Source: Larus michahellis (taxonomy: Eukaryota > Chordata > Aves > Charadriiformes > Laridae). From it: a DNA stretch of 64,000 nt. Positions within the stretch are counted from its first letter, which is position 1; each line of letters opens with the position of its first letter. Made by a program: the position numbers and the translations under genes. The DNA is taken from NCBI RefSeq assembly GCF_964199755.1, contig NC_133898.1, positions 103,840,847 to 103,904,846 of the forward strand, read 5' to 3'. The notes below the pieces were generated by a model that was given only the letters and a program-made list of their open reading frames with translations, was not told the origin of the DNA and searched no databases. Shown here one piece after another: positions 40,586 to 52,000 of this stretch.

Positions 40586-40665
40586 TGGCAGAGATTGCAG
40601 GTTGTTTGGTTGGACTCGATGATCTCAAAGGTCCTTTCCAACCATGAAGATTCTATGATTCTATG
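39651..40665 (+). mobile_element. CR1 LINE, 5'-truncated, long open reading frame
   Basis: The element begins abruptly at ATTAATGGGGTGAAATCC and ends with the tail GATTCTATGATTCTATGA (40648-40665). It has the same subfamily 3' UTR as the copy at 26239-27485 (GTTTGGTTGGACTCGATGAT). It sits in the 15.1-kb PRIM2 intron, antisense to PRIM2. The two copies form a ~1-kb inverted repeat separated by about 12.4 kb. Confidence 0.93.
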
Positions 40666-40829
40666 ACAATAACTATCGGAGAGATTCTGGACAGTGAACA
40701 AGGAGTCTTAACCTATCACTTGAGAAACCTGAATGATGTACAATTTCTAGATCAAAGGTATAATGCTTTTTTAAAATTTCTTGGCAGCAAATGTGTAAGG
40801 GTACCATGTTTTAAGATTTGAGTTTAGTT

Positions 40830-40920
40830 GTTTATTTATATAAATATTTAAATATTTATAAATATAAAATAAACAAACATATAATAAAATTTAAATAAAG
40901 ACATAAATTTAATTAATTTA
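40830..40920. repeat. AT-rich low-complexity tract
   Basis: Nearly pure A/T, with repeated TTTATAAATATTTA-like units capable of local pairing. It starts about 165 bp after the 3' end of the CR1 at 39651-40665. Confidence 0.8.
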
Positions 40921-41249
40921 TTGGGGAAAGAATCCCACCACAAAAATCCAGAAAATCAGCATTCTAAGTAAAAATATGAATTTTGTGAAAAGAGGAAAAT
41001 TAATAAATACGAAGTGCCACACAATATCATAATAAATTAAATATTTATTATAGCCACAAGTCAAAAAAAGAAAAGAGTTGAAAGTAGAATCGCTGAAAGA
41101 AATTTTAAGGAAATTTGATGTACCAAATTTCACTGTAATAATAAAATGGGTATCACATGAGGTTTGTCCATATCAAGAGTATCAACTGTTCTTGTATTTT
41201 TGTTTCCATTTTATACATTTCCACAAAAAATACCAACCTAATAAAATCT

Positions 41250-41312
41250 CTCTTATTTAATCTCTTAATTAATAAAAGATCTCTTATTTAAACATTAGTT
41301 GCTCTTATTTAA
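41250..41312 (+). repeat. Short dispersed tandem repeat of CTCTTATTTAA
   Basis: Exact copies of the 11-mer at 41250-41260, 41281-41291 and 41302-41312, with a degenerate copy (CTCTTAATTAA) at 41262-41272. This is an irregular minisatellite-like cluster in the PRIM2 large intron. Confidence 0.8.
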
Positions 41313-42323
41313 TCCAAACTTACAGAAGCACTACCATGAAAATGACTGACATTAGGGCAAAATTCTTCAGCTGAAAGCGAAAATATTTTTAGTGCCACCA
41401 AGTGATATAAAATTTCTAATATTAGATCATCAGAAGGGAGGGGGTGTTTACCCTGTGGTGCGTTCAGTTTTTTATTCATGGAAACACGTAGCCATATCAG
41501 GGGCCTAGGCACAGTCTGGCTTATTTATTTCCATCTCTGTGAAGACTCTCCAGTCGCCCCAAACACTGAATTTGTTAGAGAACATTGGCTAAAGTTCAAT
41601 GACTCAATCAAAACCTTTAATTTAATCCAATTATGGGAAAAGGCAGCTTTTTAAATTAAGAGAACAATTCTACTAGAAAGAGCATTCTTTCTTCTTAAGT
41701 TATCTACTGCTCATTTACATAAGCATTTTTCCCTAAAGAAAAAACGGTAATTGGAGCAAAACCATAAAGGATGAGGCTAGACCCTCTGTTTCTCCTGACT
41801 GTAGAATCCTCGACTAGAGAAGGTGCAGTTTACCACAGAGAATCATCTACCATCTACACTGGAAAACAAGGAGCCTCAAGGACAACTGAAGCACTCAATC
41901 TAAGTCCTAGCAATAAATTGCAGGAACAGGCAAAAGCTTCAGGTCCTGAAAGGACAGACAGGGAAAGCCCTGGAATCAGAACTGAAATCAGTGTGCAGCA
42001 CAGGTGATTTGGAAAGAACAGACAGCATAAACACCAAATACAGCAAGGGAAACACGTCCAAACCAACAGGTTGCTGTTTGTGATTTTTCCCTGAAACAAC
42101 CAAACCCACCTTAAGCAATTGCCAATCAACTTGTGTCGTGGTTTAACCCCACCTGGCAGCTAGGACCATGCAGCTGCTTGCACAGTTCTCCCCCCTCCTC
42201 CCAGAACGTTGAAGAGAAGAGAGAGAAAGGAGGGTAAAGGAAAAAAAAAAAAGAGAACGAAAAAAAAAGCAAAAAAGCAAAAAAAGCAGACCAGCAAACC
42301 CTCATGGGTTGAAATAAAGACAG

Positions 42324-42329
42324 TTTAAT
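42324..42329 (-). terminator. LTR poly(A) signal (ATTAAA)
   Basis: ATTAAA on the minus strand (CTATTAAACTG context), in the R region of the solo LTR and in the same orientation as PRIM2 transcription. It is a potential intronic premature polyadenylation site. Confidence 0.5.
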
Positions 42330-42486
42330 AGAAAAATAACAGAAAAATGAAAACAACAATAATAATGCTAAAAGAATATACAAGATAAAATAATACAACA
42401 AAAGTCACTCTCACCACCCAGTGAGCTGGTTACCCAGCCCGTCCCGAGCAGTGATCCTGGTTTTCCCCCACCCCAGCCAACCCCCA

Positions 42487-42494
42487 TTTATATA
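42487..42494 (-). promoter_or_regulatory. LTR TATA box
   Basis: TATATAAA on the minus strand inside the solo LTR, at the usual U3/R position and about 160 bp before the LTR poly(A) signal. Whether it is still used as a promoter cannot be told from sequence. Confidence 0.55.
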
Positions 42495-45400
42495 CCAAGC
42501 ATGACCTCCATGGTACAGAATATTCCATTGGCCATTCCATTGTTCTGTCTATGCTCCTTCTCAGCTTCTATGGGAAGCTGAAAAAAGTCCTTGATTTGTA
42601 TAAACATCACCTAGCAACAACTAAAACAACATGCATTATTGACATTCCTTTTATACCAAATCTGAAACACAGCAACCACTAAAACTAAAATTAACTCTAT
42701 CCCAGTTGAAACCAGGACAACTAAGACAGTGGCCTGGACTTCATGATTCAAGGACGTCCTGAGATAACCTGTGAAAGTTATGGGAGAGCCAGGAAAACAA
42801 ATGGCATATGTGGTTGCTGATGTACTACAAACCCAAACCTTCTGATGGTCTAAAACACTGTGAACTAACTTAATGGAAGATAAACCACCACTCAGGAATC
42901 TGTATTCCCTTGATGAGCACAATCTATTCAGGAATAAGCCATGTTTTTTGTGCTGATAGATAGCACAAAGATCATTGAAGAGAAACACATAAAACATCAA
43001 GAGAACCGCCTTATGACAACCCCCAGGACTATCATCAGAAAAAAACCAAAAACAAGTCCTCAAGATTAGTTCGTCATCAGGACCTTGATGAATATTTAAA
43101 AATGTTGTGAACAAATAGAAAGGAAACACCCTCAAACAGTAAAAGATCTGATCCAGACCACTGCATATGAACTGGAGATAGTAAGCGTTCCAAGAGACAG
43201 CTATGAAACATAAGAGTTCCCAAAAAAAGAAACACAAGCCTCCAGGCACTGCTGATAACAGTATGTGCTAAGTCTCTGTCAAGCTCAGACTTGAATATCT
43301 GTATTCACACTTGCACAAATTAAGGTTAAGACACTGGCTCTGTTTTATTTTGGGTACAAAGTATCCACCAATAAAAGCCTTTTCAATGGTGTGAGGTGCC
43401 ATGTCTTCTCCAGCCCCTCTGGCCAGGACAGCATCAACATCCTGACTGATGCTTCTGGAAGGCTTGATGAGTTTCCAGTCAATCTCTGTTTCAGAATGAG
43501 AATTTAATCTCAGTAGGGAACAGAAATTGTTGAGCTTTCAACCCCTGAAAATGAACTTAGCTTAGGAGAGAAACATTTATTACTCCTCACCTGAAGAAAG
43601 AAGCATGATGTACTCCTCTCACAAATACTAGAAAAGTGCCCTGGAGTATCTAGTTCAACAAAAACTATGGGACTGTACAGAACTTTCAACAAAAGCAAAA
43701 CATTTGGTGAACAGAACTGTTGGTGGAAGTTCTGAAGATCTCATGACCTTGCAAACAGAGATGCTCCTTGAGACCTAGCATGATGATGCCTGTTAAAAAG
43801 CTCATCTGTTTCTGTGACAATGACTATGTAACAAATTTGCACACTGTCAGAGAAACATATTATATTTTAGGGCAGAAACCATTCACTCAAGGTCTCCTGG
43901 GTAGATATAGGGACATTCTTGAAAAGAAGCATGCCTTACGCTTATAGCATGTAAGGAATCTGTAGGCCTGAAAACATTTAGTTTAGGTGAAAAATACATT
44001 ACTAAATAAAACAAAGATTAACCTCCTAAAATTTAGACACCACTATAAGCAAAAGCCCACAGTTCATTTTAAGGATTAATATTATCTCAAAATGGAGAGA
44101 ATTGGTGAAGTAAAAAAAATAAGGATTCTATTGTTCTGTTGCAACTACCATCAGGCGAAGGTCATATTCCTAGAAAGGCAAAAAAGGAAGCAAGTGCCCG
44201 TTAGTTCAAAAAAATAACGAACAGCTAAGTTAAGATGCTGCTGTGAGACTGGGTTCTCACAGAGGAAATGCCATAGCTAAACATTGGAAAAAAAAACAAT
44301 AAAACCAAACATTTATGTCTGAAGGTGATGGATTTCCATGTAGCCAGTTGTTGGTTGAGTCAGTTCAGTAAGTCATATCTTCTCCAGTCCAGTAAATGAC
44401 TACGAATTATAGGTAAAAATCATCTATTAGGAGGACAGTAACCTTGACATACACCAAGTAAAAAAGCGGTACCCCAGGCCGCAAGTTATGACCAGCAGAA
44501 TATTTCCTGATGTTAATCAAAGATACCTTCTTAAGAAACTTTTAAAAGTCAAACATGAGGTAGTTCAATAAGGATTGGGATTTGGACAGCAAACTTGACC
44601 ATATTATAGAATTAGGAGGTCTCGGCGTAGTGATCAAATCCCAGGTTTCCACACTGAAGCAGCCTGATACCACAACTGTCTTGGATTATTTTTGTGCAGC
44701 AGGATTGTTCTTGCTGAAGAGAAATATCAGAGGAAAAGCTTAGAACAGCTTCCCCAATTAGGGAAGCTCACAGCAGTCCCACAACCTGTCCAAACCAGGA
44801 ACAGAAATACTGGCATTTCTTGTTAGATTCCAAGATGGACGGCTCAATTCCAGAGTGCCCCATTCATAAAAGGTGACCATTCCACACTGCCTGCAATCCA
44901 TTAAATATATAAGTCTATATACTCATATATATATGTTTGGTTTCAGTGACCAGTACGTTACTTTCACAGATCTTGTAGTATTTTATTTTGCTGATACAGA
45001 TCATGGTAGTGATATTATACATGCTGTAAACGGGGAGGCTGAAAGGATGAATTGATTCAGGAATGGCAGGCCTGCTGTGTTACCTTTCACCATGATTTCT
45101 AGAATGGTGTCATTTGCACTCAACAGGGACTGCAAGTCTTGACCTTTCATCTGAAATCCTTAAAGCAGCTCCTTAGCTGCAGAGAGAACCATGCATCACT
45201 ACTAACCTGGAAAGCAGAAGCCTAGTATTCACATGACCACTGCAGGGAGTATCGTAACTCCCTCAGTAATACCATCAAGAAGTATACTGGGAATCAGATG
45301 AGCAAATAATAGTAGGTTCAAAGTATTTTTGCAAAGATTTCACACAGAGGCTTGCAGAACAACAACAAACGGAGTTTTCAAAAACCATCAAGCCTGAACC

Positions 45401-46732
45401 TGGCTAGCTACCTGCAACCAGTATGGGTTGTCTGTAAGTTTTCATAACATTTGGACTAAACCAGAGGGACATGTTCTGATCTTCCAGTTAATAAAGAGAC
45501 ATGATACAAAACTACCAGTTAGGAAGCTGATCACCGGTTTTGCAGATAAACTGTTTAGAGGAAGAAAAGTGGAGGCTTGGGAGCCCAGAAAGAAGAGGGT
45601 GAAGATTCTGGAAGCTGAGGATGATCCTGGAGATCAGAGATGCATGGAGATGAATGCAGAGGAATGCTCTGAGACCACAGCTTGTAATGCCTGGGACTGT
45701 TAACCGCATGCAGCCACAAAGGAGGTATTGACGTGACTTTCTGCTCCATTCTCCCAGACAAGCAGCGGTTCCCTTGCTGGGAAGGAAAGTTGAAACCTCA
45801 GTAAATACAACAACAGGGTGGGGAGCAAGTGATGGACTGTGTGAGATAATCAAGCAGGGGTATAGTTCTAATCTCCCTGATCCTTAAAAAAAACACAAAC
45901 AGAAAAAGCCCTCAAACCAAACCAGTACCCAGATCCGCTACAGGCTGTCATTTACTCTCACCTGTGACACCATCACACATATTTGTTAATGATGCAACTG
46001 CTCCGTACGCTGTCTTTCATTAAGCGGACGTGAGACTTCCACTCATTGTCAGAGTCCTCATTTGATCTGGGGTTAACAGGAGGTCTAACAGACTTGAAGT
46101 GTACCATTTGAGTGAATGTCAACTGGGAAAGCAACTGCATCAGGCTTTGAAAGACTGACAAACCATCCACCCCTACTAACCGTTCACTGAACTAAAGGAA
46201 AAACAACAATTCTGACACTCAGCAACTATCCCCAGCATCAGAGAAGACTCTAAAAAGCCACAGTTTGGACTGAAGGATCCTGAACTGTAATTAGTCATGC
46301 AAATGTTACTGGAACATGCAAATGTAGCAACGAGGAGTGGTAGCAATAAAATCTGTTTGAGATCTTGGAGACAGATGTGAACCAATCAATCTTCCTCCTC
46401 CTACTGAATATCTCAAAGACAGTCTGCTGTAAATGGTTCTGAAAATCCAGCCACAGCCAATTTCTTTTTTATTTGTTTTCATTATTATTAGTTTTCGGGT
46501 GGAGGGTGGCTTGTTTTGAGTTTGGTTTGGTTTAACACTAGGAGTGGCCTCTGCAGAGCCCTGTACCCCAACTGCACTTAAACAGTCAGCACAAAATTTG
46601 TGAACAGCAGTGTCCATTTCCAGGGAAAGCAAACACTGATGGAGACAGTTTTTCTTAAGTCACTTTTGATTAGAAAATTTAAGACTCCTAATAAGTCCCA
46701 ATCCTACTTTACAAGGGGAAAAAAAGAACAAG

Positions 46733-46747
46733 ACACACACACACACA
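46733..46747. repeat. (AC)n microsatellite
   Basis: A short AC repeat of about seven units in the PRIM2 large intron. Confidence 0.85.
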
Positions 46748-47991
46748 AAACCTAAAACCCAATTAAAATCAAGTAAGGAACTGTTAAATGCAGACACTGC
46801 CCCACTGTGCAAATTCACCGAAGAAATAACCTCTACTAAATCCCACCCACACAGAGCAAGGCAGCTAAAAGAGTAAATCCCCACCAATCTTTCCAATGAT
46901 TAGCAGGATAAAAATCTCAGAGCAGCATCAATTTTTTGATGCATATAAAAAGGAAAAAAGCCAAAGTAAAGTACCTCTGGTGCCTGACAGATATATGGAA
47001 GACAGTCAAATGCTTATTTATATGAACCAGGAGAAAAGAAGAAAAAAAAACCACACAAAATGTAAAAAACATTCCTAGGAATAAGTCTGAGTATTTCAAG
47101 AATTTGTCAAGAAGGACTATGACTGAACAATAAACATTTTAAAACTATTCTCCTTTAATTTGTATCTTAATTATTCCTTCTAAGAGAGACTACTTTAAGT
47201 GGAATTTTCACATTCTTTTTTATCTAGTGCAACACTCTGTTGATGCCTGACAAGCAATGGTGACACTCCACATGAACTGAAGATGACAACTTAAAGCAGG
47301 TTTTTTTCTATTGACCTAAAGCAGGTTTCAGGCACTTAATATACACAACTTTTTGCTGAACTTGTGTCTCAGCTTAACCCTAACCCCTACGTCTTCCTCC
47401 ACTGAAGATGATGGCATCCTTTTATAGTCTTAACCTCTTGCTAGAGCAAGCAATGGGAGTCACAGTGCTTTCGTATACATGTATTTCTGTGTTGTCCTTG
47501 CTACGTAAGATAGGTTTTCAATTTAATGTTACCTTTTAAAAAACTGCTGAAAATCTCTGCTTAATTTCACTAGGCATTTCGTGTCTTTTCGTTGTTTACG
47601 GGAAGTTAGCACAATGGATGATCAAGAATGTATGTTTTTTAGAAGTTACTGCAAGAATAAAAATAAATTCCCTAAAATATTGCTAGATTCATTTAAACAT
47701 TTTTTATCCCAGTGCAGTAAAATTAAGTAAAACAAAATTCTGCATTGTACCTGCGTTACATATAGTAATAAACCAACTCATAATATTAAACAATAAAAGG
47801 CAATGACAATAATCAACACATCAGTGGGAGCACTGGAGCCAGAAAGCCAAGATTCTGATTTAAACCTTTTGCAAGAAGAAATACTTCACAATACATACTG
47901 ACAAATGGCACACAGCATTCCTACACAAAGAGAAAATAAAATTGAAAAGCAGCGCCTTATAAATGAAAGCACCAAACAAAATACTCCTTAC

Positions 47992-48074
47992 CTGGGTTAT
48001 TCCACTGGGAGGGATCTTGTATGACTGAAGCTTCTGCTTCAATAGCTCAGGATCACTGTGGCGGAATGGGCAAC
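47992..48074 (-). CDS. PRIM2: PRIM2 internal coding exon (third cluster cysteine)
   Basis: This 83-nt exon lies between an acceptor ending TTTTTTACTGTCAG and a donor GTAAGG. Its first two bases complete the Gly codon split from the exon at 48929-49055, and the remaining 81 bases give 27 codons, so phase is kept. The peptide begins [19 protein letters not shown] and ends IPPSGITQ, nearly identical to human PRIM2 as I know it ([12 protein letters not shown]). The first Cys corresponds to human C384, another [4Fe-4S] ligand, and lies exactly 17 residues after the Cys in the preceding exon, as in human. It belongs to the helical iron-sulphur domain that contacts the template and the 5' end of the growing primer. 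The downstream intron is unusually large, about 15.1 kb, and carries several mobile elements. Confidence 0.95.
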
Positions 48075-48928
48075 CTGACAGTAAAAAACAAGCAAGCTCA
48101 CAAACAAGGCTGTTTACCCAGGAGTTAGCGTAGTAAGGCACTCAAGAGACCAGCTAAGCTGTTCCTAATTGTCTAACTGCTTATTAATAAGAAAGTTAAT
48201 TGCCCATGTGTACAATTGCTTTTTTCATTTTTTAATTTTTTTTTTTTAATAATTACTCCACTGCACAGTTATCAGGGCACCACAGGCTCAAGAGTTACAT
48301 AAAATATCCCAACATGAACAGGCCACAATTCTCATTCACTGACAGGAAAAGAGTTTTATTTAGTTCCTTACTAGAAATGATAGCGCTAGTACACTTAATA
48401 GCTGTGAAAAAGACAACAGGAAAAGACAAGTAATGAGAGCCAAATGGTCTTTAAAGCATAGTCCTTTATAAAAATATTACTTCAGAAATACCTTAGAAAG
48501 TTCCACCACCTTAAGTAAGAGTGTGGGGGTTTTGTCCCAGAATTAGTTTTGACACAACTGAATGAACGACTTAGTACTAGAATAACAATGGTGAAGCCAG
48601 TGCATGTTTTCCATGGTTTGTTGCACAGAGGTAGGAGGTTTTAAAGTAGCTTAGCAAACTTCAGAACTTGTACAATTGAATTCATATTTCAAAACACCTC
48701 TAATCAGTCACTTTTTAAAGCATCTATACATTTACAGTCTCCTTGCAGTGCATGACACAATGTATATAAACCCAGAAGCTATCAAATGCAATCTAAAGAG
48801 GACACTGTAAGATCACTGTGGCCTTAAAACTGAATACATAATTTAAGAGACTACAGGAGGAAGTAACTTCTCTAGCTAAAGGTTTCCACTGTTTTTAAAC
48901 TTTTTTTTTTTTTTTTGAAGGAACTCAC
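48075..48928 (-). other. PRIM2 intron (854 bp)
   Basis: A short intron between the exons carrying the second and third cluster cysteines, with donor GTGAGT and acceptor ACTGTCAG. It begins with an A16 homopolymer on the transcribed strand (T16 at 48901-48916). Nothing else is recognisable. Confidence 0.85.
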
Positions 48929-49055
48929 CATGATAATCCCCTTGGCTTGGTGGATTGGACATGATAATCTTCATGCAGCTGTATGGGGTATAATCAGTTC
49001 TCTTTCCTTCTTTCCCATAGCTGTGGCGAATGCTGTAAGCATATCCTTTGTCAAA
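48929..49055 (-). CDS. PRIM2: PRIM2 internal coding exon (Fe-S domain, second cluster cysteine)
   Basis: DNA primase large subunit, the regulatory partner of PRIM1 in the nuclear DNA polymerase alpha-primase complex that makes RNA primers for replication. The 127-nt exon starts in phase 0 (TTT GAC AAA) after an acceptor reading TTTTTATTTAG and ends one base into a Gly codon before the donor GTGAGT. It encodes 42 residues, including [22 protein letters not shown] and [10 protein letters not shown], which I recognise from vertebrate PRIM2. The Cys of YSCMK is residue 27 of the exon and corresponds to human C367, a ligand of the [4Fe-4S] cluster in the C-terminal primer-binding domain. The next exon follows after an 854-bp intron. 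An A16 run on the transcribed strand begins 13 nt after the exon. Identification rests on recalled family sequence; the splice phases and cysteine spacing support it independently. Confidence 0.95.
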
Positions 49056-52000
49056 CTAAATAAAAACAAAAGAATAAATTGTTACATACTATGCCAGTGA
49101 TTCTATCTGCTCTGCGAATAGAAAATATTGGATAACAAAATAAATCTTTCAAACATATTCAAACTGAGAAAAACAAAAATGGAGTTGCTTGCTGTCAGAT
49201 TTGACTTTTACATTACATGAACTTGTATATGCACATATACGTGTTTTACAGACACATCACAAGAGAAGCGTGTAACTGCATTGATTTAAGGTCTTTTCAG
49301 CTGATGCAGTAATCACTTTAAAGATAAGATGATTTAAAGATCAAAATTTTGAACCCCATCATGTTAGTAAATGGAAAAAAAAATAGTAATTTAAAATCTT
49401 TCATAAATTTCCATAAACTGATTGCTTTATCAGGGCAAAAAATAGAAATACAGATTTCTTTACTCAGGTTCACGTTCTTGTTCTCCCAAAGGATAATGCT
49501 TCACCTACAGTTTGTTTCGGCAGTGAAGTTCAATTCATTAGATTCTAAAATGGAGTATACTTTGCTTGTACAGAAGAGAAAGATTTTAGCAAATCTCTTT
49601 TGTCTACTGATAGACTACCAACACCTCCAATAAAATGAAATATTCTAAAGTAATATAGACGTAAACATTTATCTTGGCAGCCAAATACAGCACTATCAAC
49701 GTATCATTTTAGATAAATCCTGTGGAGAATATTCAAAGACGTGAGTTCACGCTGTTTTATATGTGGCAATAGGTGACAAAATCTGTAGTAGAATCAGATA
49801 ATTTAACATACAGATTCTGTTAAGTTGCATTAGCTACTCCAAGACATGAAGGAACATTTGTTCAAATTTGTTCAAATACCATACTTCAAGCAAATAAGAA
49901 TGAAGCACTGTATTTATAATTACACATCCTCAATCTCTCTTCTGCTCAGAAAAGCTATGACAATACATAAAAGAAATGCTCTTGCTCAATTCAAAATTTT
50001 AGCATTAACCTTATGTAAAGTTCTGTGTCTGAATATAAACAACTCACTTAAGAATTTATGTTTCCTTCTCAAAAACCACTTTAAAATATTTTTTACTCTG
50101 GCATTTTACTAATATAAGACAATATAATATACTGAGCAAAATCATTCAAGCATATAACTGGTAACACTACTACTTCAAGGATACTCTCATTTCTACAGAT
50201 AAAAGTAGTTCCCTGTTTGGCCTGTGGACTTCCAAATAGTAATTCAGAATATTCATATACCTATGAAATACCTTGGCCTGCTAAAATATGTCTAAAATGA
50301 AATATAAAAATAAGTATACTTTTCTTCATATAAAACACTTTAACATTTTTTGAAATATATAAATAATTGAAAATCTATAACATAATATGCACATACGTAA
50401 TAAATGTGTATAACAATATACACAACCCTTGAGAATAAAATCTTAAATTGCACCTAATTCTAGAAGAGTGAAGAAGAAACTTCTCTATCAAGATGCTGGT
50501 CATAATCAAGTCAATGTATCAAGAAGAGTAATATTCAGCTCTCCTTCCAAATGAGTTTTAAGACATCCAAAGCTCTGAGCAAACATTGACTAATTAATCC
50601 TTATTGTGCATTTGACAAAGTGACTTTACTCTATTTTAAAAGGTTGAAAAAAGGGGGGCAGGAGGGGGAGAAAAGAAAGCAAAACCACACAGCACTGTGT
50701 TTGCCAGCATAGCCACAGGCAGGATGCAGCACGTAGGTATACTTCTATCTAGTCAACCCTTTTGCCCAACCGAGAAAAGAATTAGGTGGTTCAATAGTAA
50801 ATGAATGCTATTTTTGCCACCAACAGAGTTGGGCTTACCAACTCTTCATTAGAAAGCAGAGTAAGTCTGTATGAGGATCTGCTCTAGGTGTGTGCAGGTA
50901 CTCAGGAAGGGCCGGGGGAACAGGTTACCTCCCCTGAGCAGGGCAAACAGCAGCTGCTGGCCGAGTCCTGCTGCTGCTCCTGCAGCAGTGTATGTACTCC
51001 TGAAAAACAGCAAACATAAAACATAAAGATGTACCCAACCTCTGAGTGAACCTATTAAACTGAAGAGGGAGCCTGTGATCCTATAGCCACCTATTCTTCC
51101 ACCCAGCTCTGGAACCTTTCATCCTTTTTTGCAAAAGATGAACGAAAGCATATTTCATTTGCTTAACAAAGGATACTTGAGCAAGCGGTTAAATTAGATT
51201 CAATTAGTTTTTTGTAAGGGAAAAGCAAATCTTGAATGCTTCAGGATGTATTGCTTAGTTTGCCAGAAAATTAACACCCCTCTTTAACAGTTCTGTATAG
51301 GAAAATCTTGAGCGGTACTTTTCACATCACTTGCCTTAATTCCCACAGAAATTACTTTTACTACCTAACTCATTATTTTATGCTGAGAAGCAGCTCTTGC
51401 AGTAAATAGAAACAACAGCTACATAATAACACAGCATGGCCTTGGGACAGGTTGGATATTTTCTCTTTGCTTTCCTGTAATCCTGTTTGGATCTCAGAGT
51501 TTTCGCAGTGGCAGATGGCAAAGAACACAGCTACGTGGTGCAAGTTGGCACGCGCGCAGTTGCACGCTTCACTAAGAGCTCTCTCATCCTTGTGATTCAG
51601 CATTTCTTATCATTGATCAAGGAAACGGGATTTTAGCAGGGCCAATATCCAACAGGCTCCGTGGTCATCCTCAGTGGGAAGAAACCATGAATTGTGACAC
51701 TTGATTTCAGAAAACACATCCTGCAGAAGAGCCATCTCTGTACCTGGGGGATGAACTCAATGATCAGACTCGCTCGTTCCCAATACTGTAACTCTAGGAT
51801 GTGCCCAAAGAAAAATCCCCCTCAGGAGCAATCCCTTTTGCCAGCAAAAGCACCAAGGTATAATTAGACATGTTTGAAATGTGCAGAAATGAGAAGGCAG
51901 AGGTAGAGAACTGTCGCCTCTGATTTATTCTAACCCCCAAAACTGAAGTGGTAGGATTTTCACAGTTCCTTGAACAAAATAAAACAAATTATGCGCAGCA

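Larger units (their letters stand above)
42134..42719 (-). mobile_element. Solo LTR of an endogenous retrovirus
   Basis: A 586-bp unit which, read on the minus strand, begins TGTCCTGGTTTCAACTGGG and ends GGGTTAAACCACGACA, the TG...CA termini of a very common avian LTR. In order it has a U3 of about 225 bp, a TATATAAA box (42494-42487), an ATTAAA poly(A) signal (42329-42324) about 160 bp later, and a U5. The U5 contains a T-rich tract (A-rich on plus, 42240-42290). The flanks show neither a primer-binding site nor a polypurine tract, so only an LTR is present, as expected after recombination between two LTRs. The 5-bp flanks (ACTTG left, ACTAA right) agree only in their first three bases, so the target duplication is decayed or my ends are slightly off. 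It lies in a PRIM2 intron in the sense orientation. Confidence 0.85.
32882..47991 (-). other. PRIM2 large intron (15.1 kb) with mobile elements
   Basis: The intron is bounded by donor GTAAGG (47991 downward) and acceptor TGTACAG (32888-32882). It contains an old CR1 piece (38343-38509), a CR1 with a long ORF (39651-40665) and a solo LTR (42134-42719). AT-rich low-complexity sequence follows the second CR1 (40830-41315). The parts 32.9-38.3 and 45.9-48.0 kb show nothing recognisable. The part around 41.8-45.9 kb is less AT-rich than its neighbours and is raised as a finding. Confidence 0.85.

Noticed and set aside
42127..42722. CAACT repeats (42127-42131 and 42718-42722) as the solo LTR target duplication
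   Set aside because: Accepting them would make the element end in GA and start two bases early, breaking the standard TG...CA termini. The right-hand copy overlaps the LTR end itself.
42611..43249. 212-codon minus-strand ORF, hydrophobic and cysteine-rich
   Set aside because: Its C-terminal part is translated from the solo LTR U3 and the rest has no family motif, signal peptide plus domain structure or splice support. It is best read as a chance ORF.
45428..45853. Overlapping ORFs of 91 (plus) and 113 (minus) codons
   Set aside because: No recognisable domain; they lie on opposite strands of the same intronic DNA and neither has splice or promoter support.
42720..45860. Proviral interior belonging to the solo LTR
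   Set aside because: No polypurine tract precedes the LTR, no primer-binding site follows it, there is no second LTR, and I saw no gag, protease, RT or integrase motif.
51740..51800. Possible old CR1 tail (GATGAACTCAATGATC)
   Set aside because: Only scattered words resemble CR1 and no tail octamer is present.
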